Assembly: GCA_964643325.1 (NCBI GenBank)
Contig: CAZXSE010000015.1
Location: forward strand, 1 to 22,297
Direction of reading: 5' to 3'
Length of the DNA stretch: 22,297 nucleotides
DNA from: Fredricksoniimonas sp964643325
GTDB taxonomy: Bacteria > Omnitrophota > Gorgyraeia > Zapsychrales > Fredricksoniimonadaceae
The position numbers were made by a program, and so were the translations under genes. Shown piece after piece: positions 9,479-17,899 of the stretch (position 1 is its first letter; the number at the start of each line of letters is the position of its first letter). The notes below the pieces were generated by a model. It was given only the letters and a program-made list of their open reading frames with translations, searched no databases and had not been told where the DNA came from.

Positions 9479-9530
9479 TTGTTTTTTTCCGTCGTGATGG
9501 ATATACTATTCCACATTCAGTATATTCCAC
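9479..9530 (+). promoter_or_regulatory. Candidate sigma70-like promoter with paired TATTCCAC direct repeats
   Basis: TTGTTT at 9479-9484 and TATACT at 9502-9507 are separated by 17 nt, in the 133-nt gap (9452-9584) before the coiled-coil gene. TATTCCAC occurs at 9507-9514 and again at 9523-9530, a 16-nt repeat distance that begins at the last base of the -10 element. This arrangement would suit a repressor site. A second TATAAT at 9557-9562 has no recognisable -35. Start of transcription would fall near 9514. Confidence 0.4.
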
Positions 9531-9584
9531 CGGGGCAGGACAATGGCGGTGTGAACTATAATAGAGAAGGGACGAAAGACTGGT

Positions 9585-10298
9585 ATGGCAGACAATAAGA
9601 AAGACACAAAGATCCGCATCATCCTTCTGGTGGTCATCGGGGCCCTGGCGGTATATTCCCTGGTGATGTGGTATTTCAATTACCACACGCTCGAGCGCGC
9701 GGTCCTGACGGTCGAGACCGCGGCGGACGACCAGTCGAAGAATTTTCGTCATTATGTCAAGGAATACAAGGTCACCAAGGTCGCCCTGGATGAGGCCAAG
9801 CAGCAGGTCGCGAACCTGACCGAGGAATTGCAGGCCGCTAACACAGAACTGACGACCGCCCGCAACGCATTGTTGTCCGTTCAACAGATGAACGATCAGC
9901 TCAAGCAGGGGATCCAGGAATTAGAGCGTTACAAGACCAAGGCTGCGGCCAAGGGCGAGGCTCTTGAGGGCATGATCAATGTGTTCAAGCAAAAGAACAA
10001 ACAGCTTGATACCGACCTGCAGCTGGCGCGCAAAGAATTGTCCCTGTTCCAGCCTGAAGTGGGCGATACGGCGGAAGGCCGCGCCAAGATCGCGCGCTTC
10101 AAGGATCACATCAGGATGGTAAAGAAGAATATGAATGTTCTTAAGGAGCAGGCGCAGGAGGCGAGGATCGCGGCGCAGAAAGAACGTGACAGGCTCGAAA
10201 TGCTTTACGGCAACAACGGGTATCTTGTCAAGGATGGCAAGAACGTTTCCCAGAAGCGCCAGGGCGCCAAAGTCGATATCAAGGTCGAGTTCAAGTAA
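9585..10298 (+). CDS. Membrane-anchored coiled-coil protein, unknown function
   Basis: It has 237 residues. A short cytoplasmic N-terminus (MADNKKDTKIR) precedes one hydrophobic helix at about residues 11-31 (IILLVVIGALAVYSLVMWYF). A long Gln/Glu/Lys/Ala-rich coiled coil of roughly 160 residues follows, ending in a Gly/Lys-rich tail (KRQGAKVDIKVEFK). The ribosome binding site is weak; GAAGGGA lies about 12 nt before the ATG. The gene has its own promoter-like upstream region and a strong terminator, so it is likely transcribed alone. The topology predicts a periplasmic coiled coil. No enzyme motif or known family is recognised. Confidence 0.75.
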   Translation: MADNKKDTKIRIILLVVIGALAVYSLVMWYFNYHTLERAVLTVETAADDQSKNFRHYVKEYKVTKVALDEAKQQVANLTEELQAANTELTTARNALLSVQQMNDQLKQGIQELERYKTKAAAKGEALEGMINVFKQKNKQLDTDLQLARKELSLFQPEVGDTAEGRAKIARFKDHIRMVKKNMNVLKEQAQEARIAAQKERDRLEMLYGNNGYLVKDGKNVSQKRQGAKVDIKVEFK

Positions 10299-10302
10299 TG
10301 TT

Positions 10303-10360
10303 TTCCGCTTGAGGCGGAACAGGCGAAGCTGGCATAGGCCGGCTTCGCCTGTCTTTTTTT
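10303..10360 (+). terminator. Rho-independent terminator preceded by a small hairpin
   Basis: Bases 10319-10333 pair with 10338-10352 in a 15-bp stem with one T-G wobble and an ATAG tetraloop, followed by a C and seven T (10354-10360). Just upstream a 6-bp hairpin (TTCCGC 10303-10308 with GCGGAA 10314-10319) shares a base with the main stem. It ends the coiled-coil gene and separates it from the YggU gene. Confidence 0.92.
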
Positions 10361-10395
10361 AAGGATATTCCGGAAAAAGTTCTGGTGCGTGCGCC

Positions 10396-10614
10396 ATGGC
10401 CCTGAAGATCAAAGTCATTCCCGGTGCGAAGAAAGAACTTCTTAAAGAAGATACCGCCGGGATCAAGGTTTATCTGACGGCGCCGCCCGTGGACGGCAAA
10501 GCCAACGAGGCCCTGGTCGGTTTTCTGGCCCGGCATTACGGCATCCGCGCTTCCCGGATACAGATAATAAAGGGATTGAAATCACGGAATAAAGTTATTA
10601 ATATAATCCCTTAG
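10396..10614 (+). CDS. DUF167 / YggU-family protein
   Basis: It has 72 residues, within the usual length for this small alpha/beta family. Family hallmarks visible are KIKVIPGAKK at the N-terminus, the central APPVDGKANEALVGFLA motif, and the C-terminal IIKGLKSRNKVINI (usually IxxGxxSRxKxxxI). The biochemical role of the family is not established. No good ribosome binding site precedes the ATG at 10396; a GGAAAAAG about 16 nt upstream is too distant to be convincing. The gene follows the terminator at 10319-10360, so transcription must start between that hairpin and 10396 or read through. Confidence 0.85.
   Translation: MALKIKVIPGAKKELLKEDTAGIKVYLTAPPVDGKANEALVGFLARHYGIRASRIQIIKGLKSRNKVINIIP
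10576..10607 (+). promoter_or_regulatory. Weak candidate promoter inside the 3' end of the YggU gene
   Basis: A perfect TATAAT at 10602-10607 has TTGAAA at 10576-10581 upstream, but the 20-nt spacer is longer than usual. It would give the YqeY gene a separate start near 10614. Confidence 0.25.
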
Positions 10615-10653
10615 CTTTGAGAACTTATTGAAAGATCCCACAGGAGAAATATC

Positions 10654-11106
10654 ATGTCGCTGGAAGAACGTATCAATAAAGATTATATTCAGGCCATGAA
10701 GGACAGGGCGACGGAAAGATCCGGCGCCCTTAATTATTTGCGCGCCATGATCAAGCAGGTGAAAGTTGACCGCAGGCTGGACGCGGCGAGTGATGATGAT
10801 GTGGTGGCGGTCATCAAGAAACAGATCAAACAGCGCCAGGATTCGATCGAGCAGTTCGAGAAGGGCGGCAGGCCCGAGCTTGCGGCCAAGGAACGGGCCG
10901 AAATGGAGATCATGAAGGTTTATCTTCCCCAGGAAATGTCGGCGGACGAGATCGGCGCGGCGATCGATGCCGTGATCCGGGAGACGGGCGCCGCCTCCAT
11001 GAAGGATATGGGTAATGTCATGAAGCTGGTGCGCGAGAGGACGGGCGCGCGCGCGGACGGAAAGCTGGTCAGTGAACTGGTCAAAGGAAAGCTGGCCGCG
11101 CTCTAG
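10654..11106 (+). CDS. GatB/YqeY domain-containing protein
   Basis: It has 150 residues, the normal length for stand-alone YqeY proteins. It begins SLEERINKDYIQAMKDRATER and contains the family landmarks LNYLRAMIKQ, KKQIKQRQDSIEQFEKGGR, ELAAKERAEMEIMKVYLPQ and a C-terminal GARADGKLVSELVK. The domain matches the helical tail of GatB that contacts tRNA in the Asp/Glu-tRNA amidotransferase; the function of the free-standing form is not firmly known. AGGAGA at 10642-10647 lies 6 nt before the ATG. Confidence 0.92.
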   Translation: MSLEERINKDYIQAMKDRATERSGALNYLRAMIKQVKVDRRLDAASDDDVVAVIKKQIKQRQDSIEQFEKGGRPELAAKERAEMEIMKVYLPQEMSADEIGAAIDAVIRETGAASMKDMGNVMKLVRERTGARADGKLVSELVKGKLAAL

Positions 11107-11115
11107 GCTCCCCGC

Positions 11116-11715
11116 ATGAAGAAGAAGTATCTTTTTATATCCATTATTTGTTCTGTTCTCTCGACGATCCTGATCTTGGGCGCGGTTTGGCTTCCGGCGC
11201 AGTACCGGGTGCCNNNNNNNNNNNNNNNNNNNNNNNNNNNNNNNNNNNNNNNNNNNNNNNNNNNNNNNNNNNNNNNNNNNNNNNNNNNNNNNNNNNNNNN
11301 NNNNNNNNNNNNNGACAAGCCGGGGCGGCTGACAACGGCCCAGGTCAGGGAAATGGCGGTGAACGGGATCTCTTTCGGGAGCCATACCGTGACGGGGGCT
11401 TATTTGCCGGATGTGACGCACGATGAGCGCGTGCGGGAGATCACGGAAAGCCGGCGGATGCTCGAGGAGGCGCTGGACGCGCCGGTTGAGTTCATCGCGT
11501 ATCCTGTGGGCGGGTTCAGCAATGATGTGAAGGAAATAGTTCGTGCTGCCGGTTACAGGGCCGCTTGCGCGACGAACCGCGGCCATGACCGTACGGGAAA
11601 AGACCTCTATGAGATCAAGCGTATCCGCGTCAAGGATACGGATGCGGGTCTGAAACTGTGGATCAAGCTGTCAGGGTATTACAACCTGATCAGGAGAACA
11701 AAAGAGCCTTTCTAA
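11116..11715 (+). CDS. Polysaccharide deacetylase (NodB/CE4-like), internal assembly gap, altered metal motif
   Basis: The N-terminus (MKKKYLFISIICSVLSTILILGAVWLP) is a signal anchor, then QYRVP, where homologues usually continue with a P-x-L-x-YH motif. Codons 33-66 fall in the N-run. After it come LTTAQVREMAVNGISFGSHT, EFIAYPVGGFSNDVKEIV and AAGYRAACATNRG, typical of the second half of NodB domains, and the tail LWIKLSGYYNLIRR. The TFDDG motif that carries the catalytic base must lie in the gap. The expected spacing is about 100 residues, so the missing DNA is probably nearer 300 nt than 100. The usual metal motif HTxxH reads HTVTG, so the second His is Gly. The enzyme would remove N- or O-acetyl groups from cell-wall or exopolysaccharide sugars if active. 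The gene lies 9 nt after the YqeY gene and 14 nt before the phosphorylase gene. Confidence 0.8.
   Translation: MKKKYLFISIICSVLSTILILGAVWLPAQYRVXXXXXXXXXXXXXXXXXXXXXXXXXXXXXXXXXXDKPGRLTTAQVREMAVNGISFGSHTVTGAYLPDVTHDERVREITESRRMLEEALDAPVEFIAYPVGGFSNDVKEIVRAAGYRAACATNRGHDRTGKDLYEIKRIRVKDTDAGLKLWIKLSGYYNLIRRTKEPF
11214..11313. other. Assembly gap (100 N)
   Basis: Exactly 100 N inside the deacetylase gene. No repeat is shared by the two flanks, unlike the gap at 4779. The frame happens to be kept across it, but missing NodB core motifs suggest the true length is greater. Confidence 0.98.
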
Positions 11716-11729
11716 TCCAAAGGAGCGGC

Positions 11730-14700
11730 ATGAAGCCAGCAGAACAGTACTTGCGCCCGGATGGCGTCTTTGTCATCGAGAATTACAACCAGAAGAAGCC
11801 TTTCGCGGATTTCTTTCCCGGTATCGCCGGTGAGTGGGGCATCCCGATGTGGGTGTTCTATACCAATCGCGGGCAGGGCATCGCTTCCTTCGGCATTGAA
11901 TCCAAAGACAAGGCCATCATGGAGTTCCAGCCGGCCAACAAGGCATACCGCCTGACAGCCAGTCACGGGTTCCGCACGTTCCTCAAAGTGAAAAAGGGTT
12001 CTCTGGAGAAGTTCTACGAGCCGTTCGGCAGCGCCGCGGGTTCGCCTTTCAAGACGCGCCAGACCATGATGATCACATCCCATGATCTTACCATCGAGGA
12101 AGTGAACACAACCCTCGGCCTTGCTGTGACCGTCAATTATTTCACCGTCCCTGAGGAGCCCTTTGCCGGCCTGGTCCGGACCCTGACGGTCAGGAACATT
12201 TCCAGGTCATCCCTGACGGTCGATCTTCTCGACGGGCTTCCGTTGATCATGCCCTTTGGCCAGAATGACTGGGTCATGAAGAACATGTGCCGCACCATTG
12301 AGGCGTGGTATAAGGTCCGCAATCTTCAGAAGAAGGCGCCTTATTTCCAGCTTGATGTCGAGGCCGCGGATGTGCCGCAGGTCAATCATATCCGGGAAGG
12401 GAATTTTTATTTTGCTTTTGATCCCAAGGCAAAACCCGGCACCCTGCTTGATCCTGTTGTCGAGGCCGAGATGATCTTTGGCCAGGCAACGGACTTTGCC
12501 ATGCCCGAAGCTTTCCTGGCACAGAAGGATTTTAGCGTGATGCGTTCACAGCAGGCGGATAACCGCACGCCGGCCGCCATGAGCCACGCGCGTTTTGTGC
12601 TCAAGGCGGGGGGCGTCAAGGATGTGGTGAGCCTGACCGGCTTTGCGCGCAGCGTGCATGAGCTGAATACGTATGTCAAAAGATCGGTGGCCAAAGGGTT
12701 CATTGCCGGCAAACGCGAACGCAACCAGGCGCTTGTGGAAGGGGTGAAGTCGCTGGCGTTCACGCACGGCGCCTGCCGCGAGTTCAATGCCTACGCCGGG
12801 CAGACGTTCCTTGATAATGTCCTTAGGGGGGGATTGCCGCTGAGCCTGCAGACCAGCACGGGGCCCGCGGTGTTCAATGTGTACAGCCGCAAGCATGGCG
12901 ACCTGGAGCGCGACTATAATTTCTTCAAACTGGCGCCCACGTTCTTATCTCAGGGCAATGGTAATTATCGCGATGTGAACCAGAACCGCCGCAATGATGT
13001 CTGGTTCAATCCGGACCTCAAAGAAAGCGCGGTCGTGAATTTCTTCTCCCTTAGCCAGGCCGACGGGTACAATCCGCTGGTCGTTTGCGGCATGGCGTTC
13101 ATGGCCGAGGATGAGGGCAAGATCGACAAGGTGATCAAGTCTTGCGTCAGGTCGGGCAATGTCGCGGCGCTCAAGGAGTTCTTTCAGAAAGGCTTCATGC
13201 CCGGCGATCTTTTCAATTTCATGGTGGACCATGATATCCGCTTGAACGTGAGCCCCCGGGCATTCCTGGGCCTTGTACTGGGCGTTTGCCGGAAATCCGA
13301 GACCGCCCAGCATGGGGAAGGTTTCTGGAGCGATCATTGGGCGTATAATCTGGACCTTCTGGAAAGTTATCTGGCTTTATATCCCGAGAACCTGCGGCAG
13401 ATCTTCCTGACGAACAGGGAATTCACCTTCTATCATAACGCGGTCTATGTTCAGCCGAGGGAGCGCCGTTACGTTCTTACCCCTCGCGGCGTCCGGCAGT
13501 ATTATTCGCTGCATGAGGGTAAAGAAGACCACAGCAAGGGGCAGAAGCTCCGTGTGCACCATGGCCATGGTGATGTTTACGGGACCAATCTTCTGGTGAA
13601 GATATTATGCCTGGTGGCCAATAAGGCCGCCACCCTTGATCCGTGCGGGATGGGCATTGAGATGGAAGCGGGCAAGCCGAGCTGGTACGACTCTCTCAAC
13701 GGACTCCCCGGGCTTCTTGGCTCGTCGCTCTGCGAGACGTTTGAGCTCAAGCGTTTTGCCATGTTCGCGCTCGACGCGCTTGAGCGCTCCGGCGCGGATG
13801 CCAGCGAGAATGTCGCGGTGTTCGAGGAGCTGGCCGCGTTCATCCAGGCGCTGACCGAAGTTCTCGACGAAAAGCCCGCGGCGCTTGATTACTGGAGGCG
13901 CTCGAACACCCTCAAGGAGGACTACCGCGAGAAAGTACGCAGCGGCATCAGCGGCGTGGCGAAAGAGATCAGCATTGCGGACATCCGGTTCTTCCTGGAG
14001 GCCGTGGTGAACAAGGTTGACGAGGGCGTGGCCCGGGCGCGCCGTTTTGACGGGCTCTTTCCGACGTATTTCTACTACAAGGTTACGCAGCATGAACTGA
14101 TCGGCGACGTGCCGCCGGCGAAGGAGGGGCCTTTCGTGCGCCCGCTGGAGTTCGAACGCCACGACATGCCGCTTTTCCTGGAAGGGCTGGTGCATGCCTT
14201 GCGTTGCGAGCGCGACCCGGAGCGGGCGCAGGTGCTTTACGGGCGCGTGAAAAAGAGTGCTCTGTTCGATAAGGCGCTGGGGATGTACAAGGTCAACGCG
14301 GATATCACCTCCGAGACCGAAGAGATCGGCCGCACGCGGGTGTTCCCGCGTGGATGGCTTGAGAATGAATCCATCTGGCTGCACATGGAATACAAGTACC
14401 TGCTCGAGCTTTTACGCTGTGGGCTGTACACGCAGTTCTACGATGACCTGCTCAAGGGCTGTGTTGCGTTCATGGACCCGGTCCGTTATGGCCGCAGCAT
14501 CCTTGAGAATTCTTCGTTCATTGTTTCCAGTGCGCACGCGGACAAGAGCCTGCACGGCCAGGGGTTTGTGGCCAGGCTTTCCGGGAGCACAGCCGAGTTC
14601 GTGCACATGTGGATGTTCATGAACGCAGGCCCGGCGCCGTTCGGGGTCAATTCTCGCGGGGAACTTGAGCTTGCCTTGCGCCCCGTCCTTAAGGGGGAAT

Positions 14701-14993
14701 GTTTTACGTCGGAGAAGGCCACGGTCCCGTATCACACCATTGCGGGGGATGGCGTGACGCTCGAATTGCCGGCGCATACGTACGCGTTCAATTTTATGGG
14801 CAGGACGCTCGTGGTCTATCATAATCCGCGCCATAAGGACACGTTCGGCGCGGGGCGCGCGCAGATCACAAGGCTGGCCGTGCAGTATGCATCAGGCAAG
14901 GCTAGGGAGGTCTCCGGCAGTGTGATCCCGGCGCCGATGGCGCGGGACGTGCGCGAAGGGGACATTGTACGCATTGACGCGTGGATGGAATAA
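11730..14993 (+). CDS. GH94-like glycoside phosphorylase (cellobiose phosphorylase-like, COG3459 type)
   Basis: It has 1,087 residues from the ATG at 11730, chosen because AAAGGAG (11719-11725) precedes it; upstream in-frame codons overlap the deacetylase gene. The N-terminal third is beta-sandwich-like (MWVFYTNRGQGIASFGIESK and FQPANKAYRLTASHGFRTF). A helical (alpha/alpha)6-type domain follows with NYRDVNQNRRND (Asp415), RVHHGHGDVYG (608-618) and SWYDSLNG. Asp654 in the last motif lines up with the general-acid Asp of the W-N-D motif in GH94 phosphorylases. These enzymes split beta-glucosidic bonds with phosphate to give a sugar 1-phosphate. The size exceeds classic cellobiose phosphorylases (about 800) and is nearer beta-1,3-glucan phosphorylases of GH149/GH161, so the exact family and substrate are open. 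No signal peptide; cytoplasmic. It stops 1 nt before gcvT. Confidence 0.7.
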   Translation: MKPAEQYLRPDGVFVIENYNQKKPFADFFPGIAGEWGIPMWVFYTNRGQGIASFGIESKDKAIMEFQPANKAYRLTASHGFRTFLKVKKGSLEKFYEPFGSAAGSPFKTRQTMMITSHDLTIEEVNTTLGLAVTVNYFTVPEEPFAGLVRTLTVRNISRSSLTVDLLDGLPLIMPFGQNDWVMKNMCRTIEAWYKVRNLQKKAPYFQLDVEAADVPQVNHIREGNFYFAFDPKAKPGTLLDPVVEAEMIFGQATDFAMPEAFLAQKDFSVMRSQQADNRTPAAMSHARFVLKAGGVKDVVSLTGFARSVHELNTYVKRSVAKGFIAGKRERNQALVEGVKSLAFTHGACREFNAYAGQTFLDNVLRGGLPLSLQTSTGPAVFNVYSRKHGDLERDYNFFKLAPTFLSQGNGNYRDVNQNRRNDVWFNPDLKESAVVNFFSLSQADGYNPLVVCGMAFMAEDEGKIDKVIKSCVRSGNVAALKEFFQKGFMPGDLFNFMVDHDIRLNVSPRAFLGLVLGVCRKSETAQHGEGFWSDHWAYNLDLLESYLALYPENLRQIFLTNREFTFYHNAVYVQPRERRYVLTPRGVRQYYSLHEGKEDHSKGQKLRVHHGHGDVYGTNLLVKILCLVANKAATLDPCGMGIEMEAGKPSWYDSLNGLPGLLGSSLCETFELKRFAMFALDALERSGADASENVAVFEELAAFIQALTEVLDEKPAALDYWRRSNTLKEDYREKVRSGISGVAKEISIADIRFFLEAVVNKVDEGVARARRFDGLFPTYFYYKVTQHELIGDVPPAKEGPFVRPLEFERHDMPLFLEGLVHALRCERDPERAQVLYGRVKKSALFDKALGMYKVNADITSETEEIGRTRVFPRGWLENESIWLHMEYKYLLELLRCGLYTQFYDDLLKGCVAFMDPVRYGRSILENSSFIVSSAHADKSLHGQGFVARLSGSTAEFVHMWMFMNAGPAPFGVNSRGELELALRPVLKGECFTSEKATVPYHTIAGDGVTLELPAHTYAFNFMGRTLVVYHNPRHKDTFGAGRAQITRLAVQYASGKAREVSGSVIPAPMARDVREGDIVRIDAWME

Positions 14994-14994
14994 C

Positions 14995-16095
14995 ATGACA
15001 TCAGAAGAAAAACTGTTACGGACGCCGCTTTACGACGCGCATGTTGCTCTCGGCGGGAAAATGGTCGGTTTTGCCGGATGGGAAATGCCCGTCCAGTATC
15101 CCGAAGGGATCCTCAAGGAGCATGAGGCCAACCGTAAGGGTTGTTCCATCTTTGACTGTTCGCATATGGGCGAGTTCATCATCGAGGGCGATCCCGTGGG
15201 TTGCGGCCTTGACCGCATCGTGACGCAACGGATCGCGGATCAGCCTGTTGGCACATGCCGCTACGGCATGGCGCTCAATGAACAGGGCGGCACCATTGAT
15301 GATCTGATCGTTTATCGCCTTGCTGCGGCGCGCTGGATGGTCGTTGTCAATGCCTCGAACATCGAGAAGGATGCGGCGCATTTCCGCAGGCACCTTGCGC
15401 CGGGCGCGGCGTTCACGGATGTTTCTTTCCAGACGGCCAAGCTGGATGTTCAGGGGCCCTTGTCCCGCGATGTGCTCAAGGCGCTGATCCCCGGTATTGC
15501 AGGCCTGACGCATTACACGTTCGATACTTTTGATGTGCTCGGCGAGAGGGTCATCGTCAGCCGGACCGGATACACGGGCGAGCTCGGGTACGAGATCTAT
15601 TATCCGTGGGATAAGGCGGCGAAGATCTGGGACGCGGTCCTTGCCGACGGGCGCGTTCGTCCGACCGGGCTTGGGGTGCGGGATGTACTGCGCATCGAAG
15701 TCGCGTACCCTCTTTACGGGCACGAACTTTCCGAGGATATCACGCCGGTCGAGGCGGGCCTGGCGCGTTTCATGGACCTTGATAAGGATTTTATCGGCAA
15801 GGCGGCGTGCCTTGCCAGGAAAGCCGCGGGGCAGCGCAGGATCATCCGTTTCATATCCGGCAGCCGCCGCGCGCCGCGGCAGGGGCATATGCTTTTCCTG
15901 CCTGACGGAACGGCCGTCGGCGACGTTGTCAGCGGCACGTTCGCCCCCGCGCTTGGCACCGGCATCGGCACAGGATTTCTCAAAAAAGAGTTTACGGATG
16001 TTGGCAAAGATATTATATTTGGGGATGCAAAAATGAAAGTGGGCGCCCAGGCGGTCACGGGACCGTTCTACCGGGACGGTTCGTTAAAGAAGTAA
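14995..16095 (+). CDS. gcvT: Aminomethyltransferase, glycine cleavage system T protein
   Basis: It has 366 residues from MTSEEKLLRTPLYDAHVALG at 14995, a normal length. It transfers the methylene group from aminomethyl-lipoyl GcvH to tetrahydrofolate, releasing ammonia. Family motifs: GGKMVGFAGWEMPVQY near the start, CSIFDCSHMGE, NEQGGTIDDLIVYR with Asp102/Asp103 at the folate/catalytic site, SRTGYTGELGYEIY, LGVRDVLRIE, and a C-terminal GDVVSGTFAPALGTGIGTG. The ATG lies 1 nt after the phosphorylase stop, so translation is probably coupled. An in-frame ATG at 14965 would overlap the phosphorylase coding end and does not fit the family N-terminus. Confidence 0.96.
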   Translation: MTSEEKLLRTPLYDAHVALGGKMVGFAGWEMPVQYPEGILKEHEANRKGCSIFDCSHMGEFIIEGDPVGCGLDRIVTQRIADQPVGTCRYGMALNEQGGTIDDLIVYRLAAARWMVVVNASNIEKDAAHFRRHLAPGAAFTDVSFQTAKLDVQGPLSRDVLKALIPGIAGLTHYTFDTFDVLGERVIVSRTGYTGELGYEIYYPWDKAAKIWDAVLADGRVRPTGLGVRDVLRIEVAYPLYGHELSEDITPVEAGLARFMDLDKDFIGKAACLARKAAGQRRIIRFISGSRRAPRQGHMLFLPDGTAVGDVVSGTFAPALGTGIGTGFLKKEFTDVGKDIIFGDAKMKVGAQAVTGPFYRDGSLKK

Positions 16096-16107
16096 CTGGA
16101 GAAGTAT

Positions 16108-16521
16108 ATGGAGATCATCGGCCACTACCTGTACACCAAAGAACATGAATGGATCAATATCGAGGATGGCTGTGGCACGGTAGGCATTACGGAGTACGCC
16201 CAGAACGCGCTTGGTGATATCACGTTCGTGGAGCTTCCGCCCGCGGACAAGGAGCTTGAGCAGTTCGAGCCGCTCACGGCGCTTGAGTCGGTCAAGTCGG
16301 CGAGCGATATTTTCTCGCCGATGTCCGGTCGCATCGTTGAAGTGAACGACGAACTTTCCGCGGACCCGGGCCTGATCAACCGTTCCTGTTACGACAAGGG
16401 CTGGATCGCGAAGATCACGGTCTCCGACATGGACGAGGCGTCCAATCTGATGACATCGTCGGAGTATGAGAGTTATCTTGAGAGCCTTGATCGCGACGGA
16501 GAAGTTGATCACGACGAGTGA
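16108..16521 (+). CDS. gcvH: Glycine cleavage system H protein (lipoyl carrier)
   Basis: It has 137 residues; it carries the aminomethyl intermediate between P and T proteins on a lipoylated lysine. The opening YTKEHEWINIEDG, the ITEYAQNALGDITFVELP section and the lipoyl site ALESVKSASD with Lys63 are standard, as is SPMSGRIVEVND. The C-terminus carries a short extra acidic tail (DRDGEVDHDE). GGAG at 16098-16101 is 6 nt upstream of the ATG, and gcvT ends 12 nt before it. Confidence 0.97.
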   Translation: MEIIGHYLYTKEHEWINIEDGCGTVGITEYAQNALGDITFVELPPADKELEQFEPLTALESVKSASDIFSPMSGRIVEVNDELSADPGLINRSCYDKGWIAKITVSDMDEASNLMTSSEYESYLESLDRDGEVDHDE

Positions 16522-16561
16522 TCTTCTGTAGTAGCGCTCTTAAAAGAACCAGGACCCTTCT

Positions 16562-17899
16562 TTGAATCCCTATATTCCCAATACAGATGATGATGTTCAT
16601 GCCATGCTCAAGGCCGTTGGCGTCGCAAGCGTGGACGCATTGTTCGCTGACATAAGGCCGGAGCACGCGCCGAAGTCGTTCGATCTTCCGCAAGGGCTTT
16701 CGGAGTTCGAGGTCATGGAGCGCTTGCGCCTGATGGCTGCGAAGAACACCGGGGCTTTGGTGCCGTTCATTGGCGGCGGGTTCTACGATCATTATGTGCC
16801 GGCCGCCTGTCCTGCTCTTATTTCGCGCGGCGAGTTCTACACGGCGTACACGCCGTACCAGCCGGAATGCGCCCAGGGGACCTTGCAGGGACTTTTCGAG
16901 TATCAGAGCGGTATTTGCGCCCTGACCGGCATGGATGTATCGAACGCGTCGCTTTACGACGGAGGAACAGCATTGTACGAGGCCGTGATGATGGCCGTCC
17001 GCATCACAGGGCGCCACAAGATCGTGATGGATGGCGGCGTCAGCCCTATTTACCGCAAGCTCATTCGTTCATACACTCACAATCTTCATGTGGAGTTTGT
17101 TGAAACGCCGCTGGTCCATGGACAGGCGGATCGCGGGGCCGTGGCGGGATTGTGCGATAAGAGCACGGCGGCGGTCATCCTGCAGAACCCGAATTTCTTC
17201 GGAGCGATCGACGATCACACGGATATCGTCGCGCAAGCGCATGCCTGCGGGGCCCTGGCCGTCGCGAGCGTGTATCCCGTGGCCCTGGGCGTGCTTAAGA
17301 CGCCGGCGGCAATGGGGTTCGATATCGTGACCGGTGAAGGGCAGTCGCTGGGATTGCCGCTGAGTTTCGGCGGGTCGTATCTCGGGTTCATGGCAACGCG
17401 CCGGAAATATATCCGCCAGATGCCCGGCCGCATCGTGGGCGCCACGGTCGATCCGTCGGGAAAGAGATGTTTTGTTAATACCCTCCAGGCGCGTGAACAG
17501 CATATTCGCCGGGAGAAGGCGACGTCCAATGTCTGCACGAACGCGGCATTATGCGCCTTGCAAGCGTCCGTATTCATGTCCCTGCTGGGCCGTGAGGGGT
17601 TGCGCGATCTTGCGCAACTTAACATGGATAAGGCCGAGTTCGCCCGCCAGCAGCTGGCAAAGGTCCCCGGTGTCGAGGTCAAGCGGTCATCACCGACCTT
17701 CAATGAATTCAGCGTCCGCCTGCCTGTTGATGCGGCGGATGTTGTTGAGGCCATGATCCCGCTGGGCTTTGCCGCGGGATTCCCGTTGGGCCGTTATTAT
17801 AAAGGTATGGACAACTATCTTCTGGTCGCTGTTACCGAGAAGCGGACCAAAGAAGAGATCATGGCGTATGCGCAGGCGCTAGGGCAGGTGCTGCAATGA
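16562..17899 (+). CDS. gcvPA: Glycine dehydrogenase (decarboxylating) subunit 1; TTG start
   Basis: It has 445 residues, normal for the N-terminal half of the two-subunit P protein. Landmarks: YIPNTDDDVHAML, GGGFYDHYVPAACPALISRG, AYTPYQPECAQGTLQGLFEY, TGMDVSNASLYDGGTAL and REQHIRREKATSNVCTNAAL. I choose the TTG at 16562. An in-frame stop lies at 16541-16543 with no ATG or GTG in between, AGGA at 16551-16554 sits 7 nt upstream, and the product begins exactly where family members do. Later ATGs would delete the conserved YIPNT motif. With GcvPB it forms the PLP enzyme that decarboxylates glycine. Its stop overlaps the gcvPB start (ATGA). Confidence 0.96.
   Translation: MNPYIPNTDDDVHAMLKAVGVASVDALFADIRPEHAPKSFDLPQGLSEFEVMERLRLMAAKNTGALVPFIGGGFYDHYVPAACPALISRGEFYTAYTPYQPECAQGTLQGLFEYQSGICALTGMDVSNASLYDGGTALYEAVMMAVRITGRHKIVMDGGVSPIYRKLIRSYTHNLHVEFVETPLVHGQADRGAVAGLCDKSTAAVILQNPNFFGAIDDHTDIVAQAHACGALAVASVYPVALGVLKTPAAMGFDIVTGEGQSLGLPLSFGGSYLGFMATRRKYIRQMPGRIVGATVDPSGKRCFVNTLQAREQHIRREKATSNVCTNAALCALQASVFMSLLGREGLRDLAQLNMDKAEFARQQLAKVPGVEVKRSSPTFNEFSVRLPVDAADVVEAMIPLGFAAGFPLGRYYKGMDNYLLVAVTEKRTKEEIMAYAQALGQVLQ

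Noticed and set aside
9452..9490. T-rich stretch after the AsmA-like gene considered as a terminator
   Set aside because: No stable GC stem precedes the T-runs; it reads better as part of an upstream promoter region.
9557..9562. Perfect TATAAT as the main promoter of the coiled-coil gene
   Set aside because: No -35-like hexamer lies 16-18 nt upstream, and it would leave a very short leader; the TTGTTT/TATACT pair is better spaced.
11658..11729. Upstream start for the phosphorylase at 11658
   Set aside because: It would overlap the deacetylase coding end by nearly 60 nt, while ATG 11730 has AAAGGAG just before it and begins in the conserved region.
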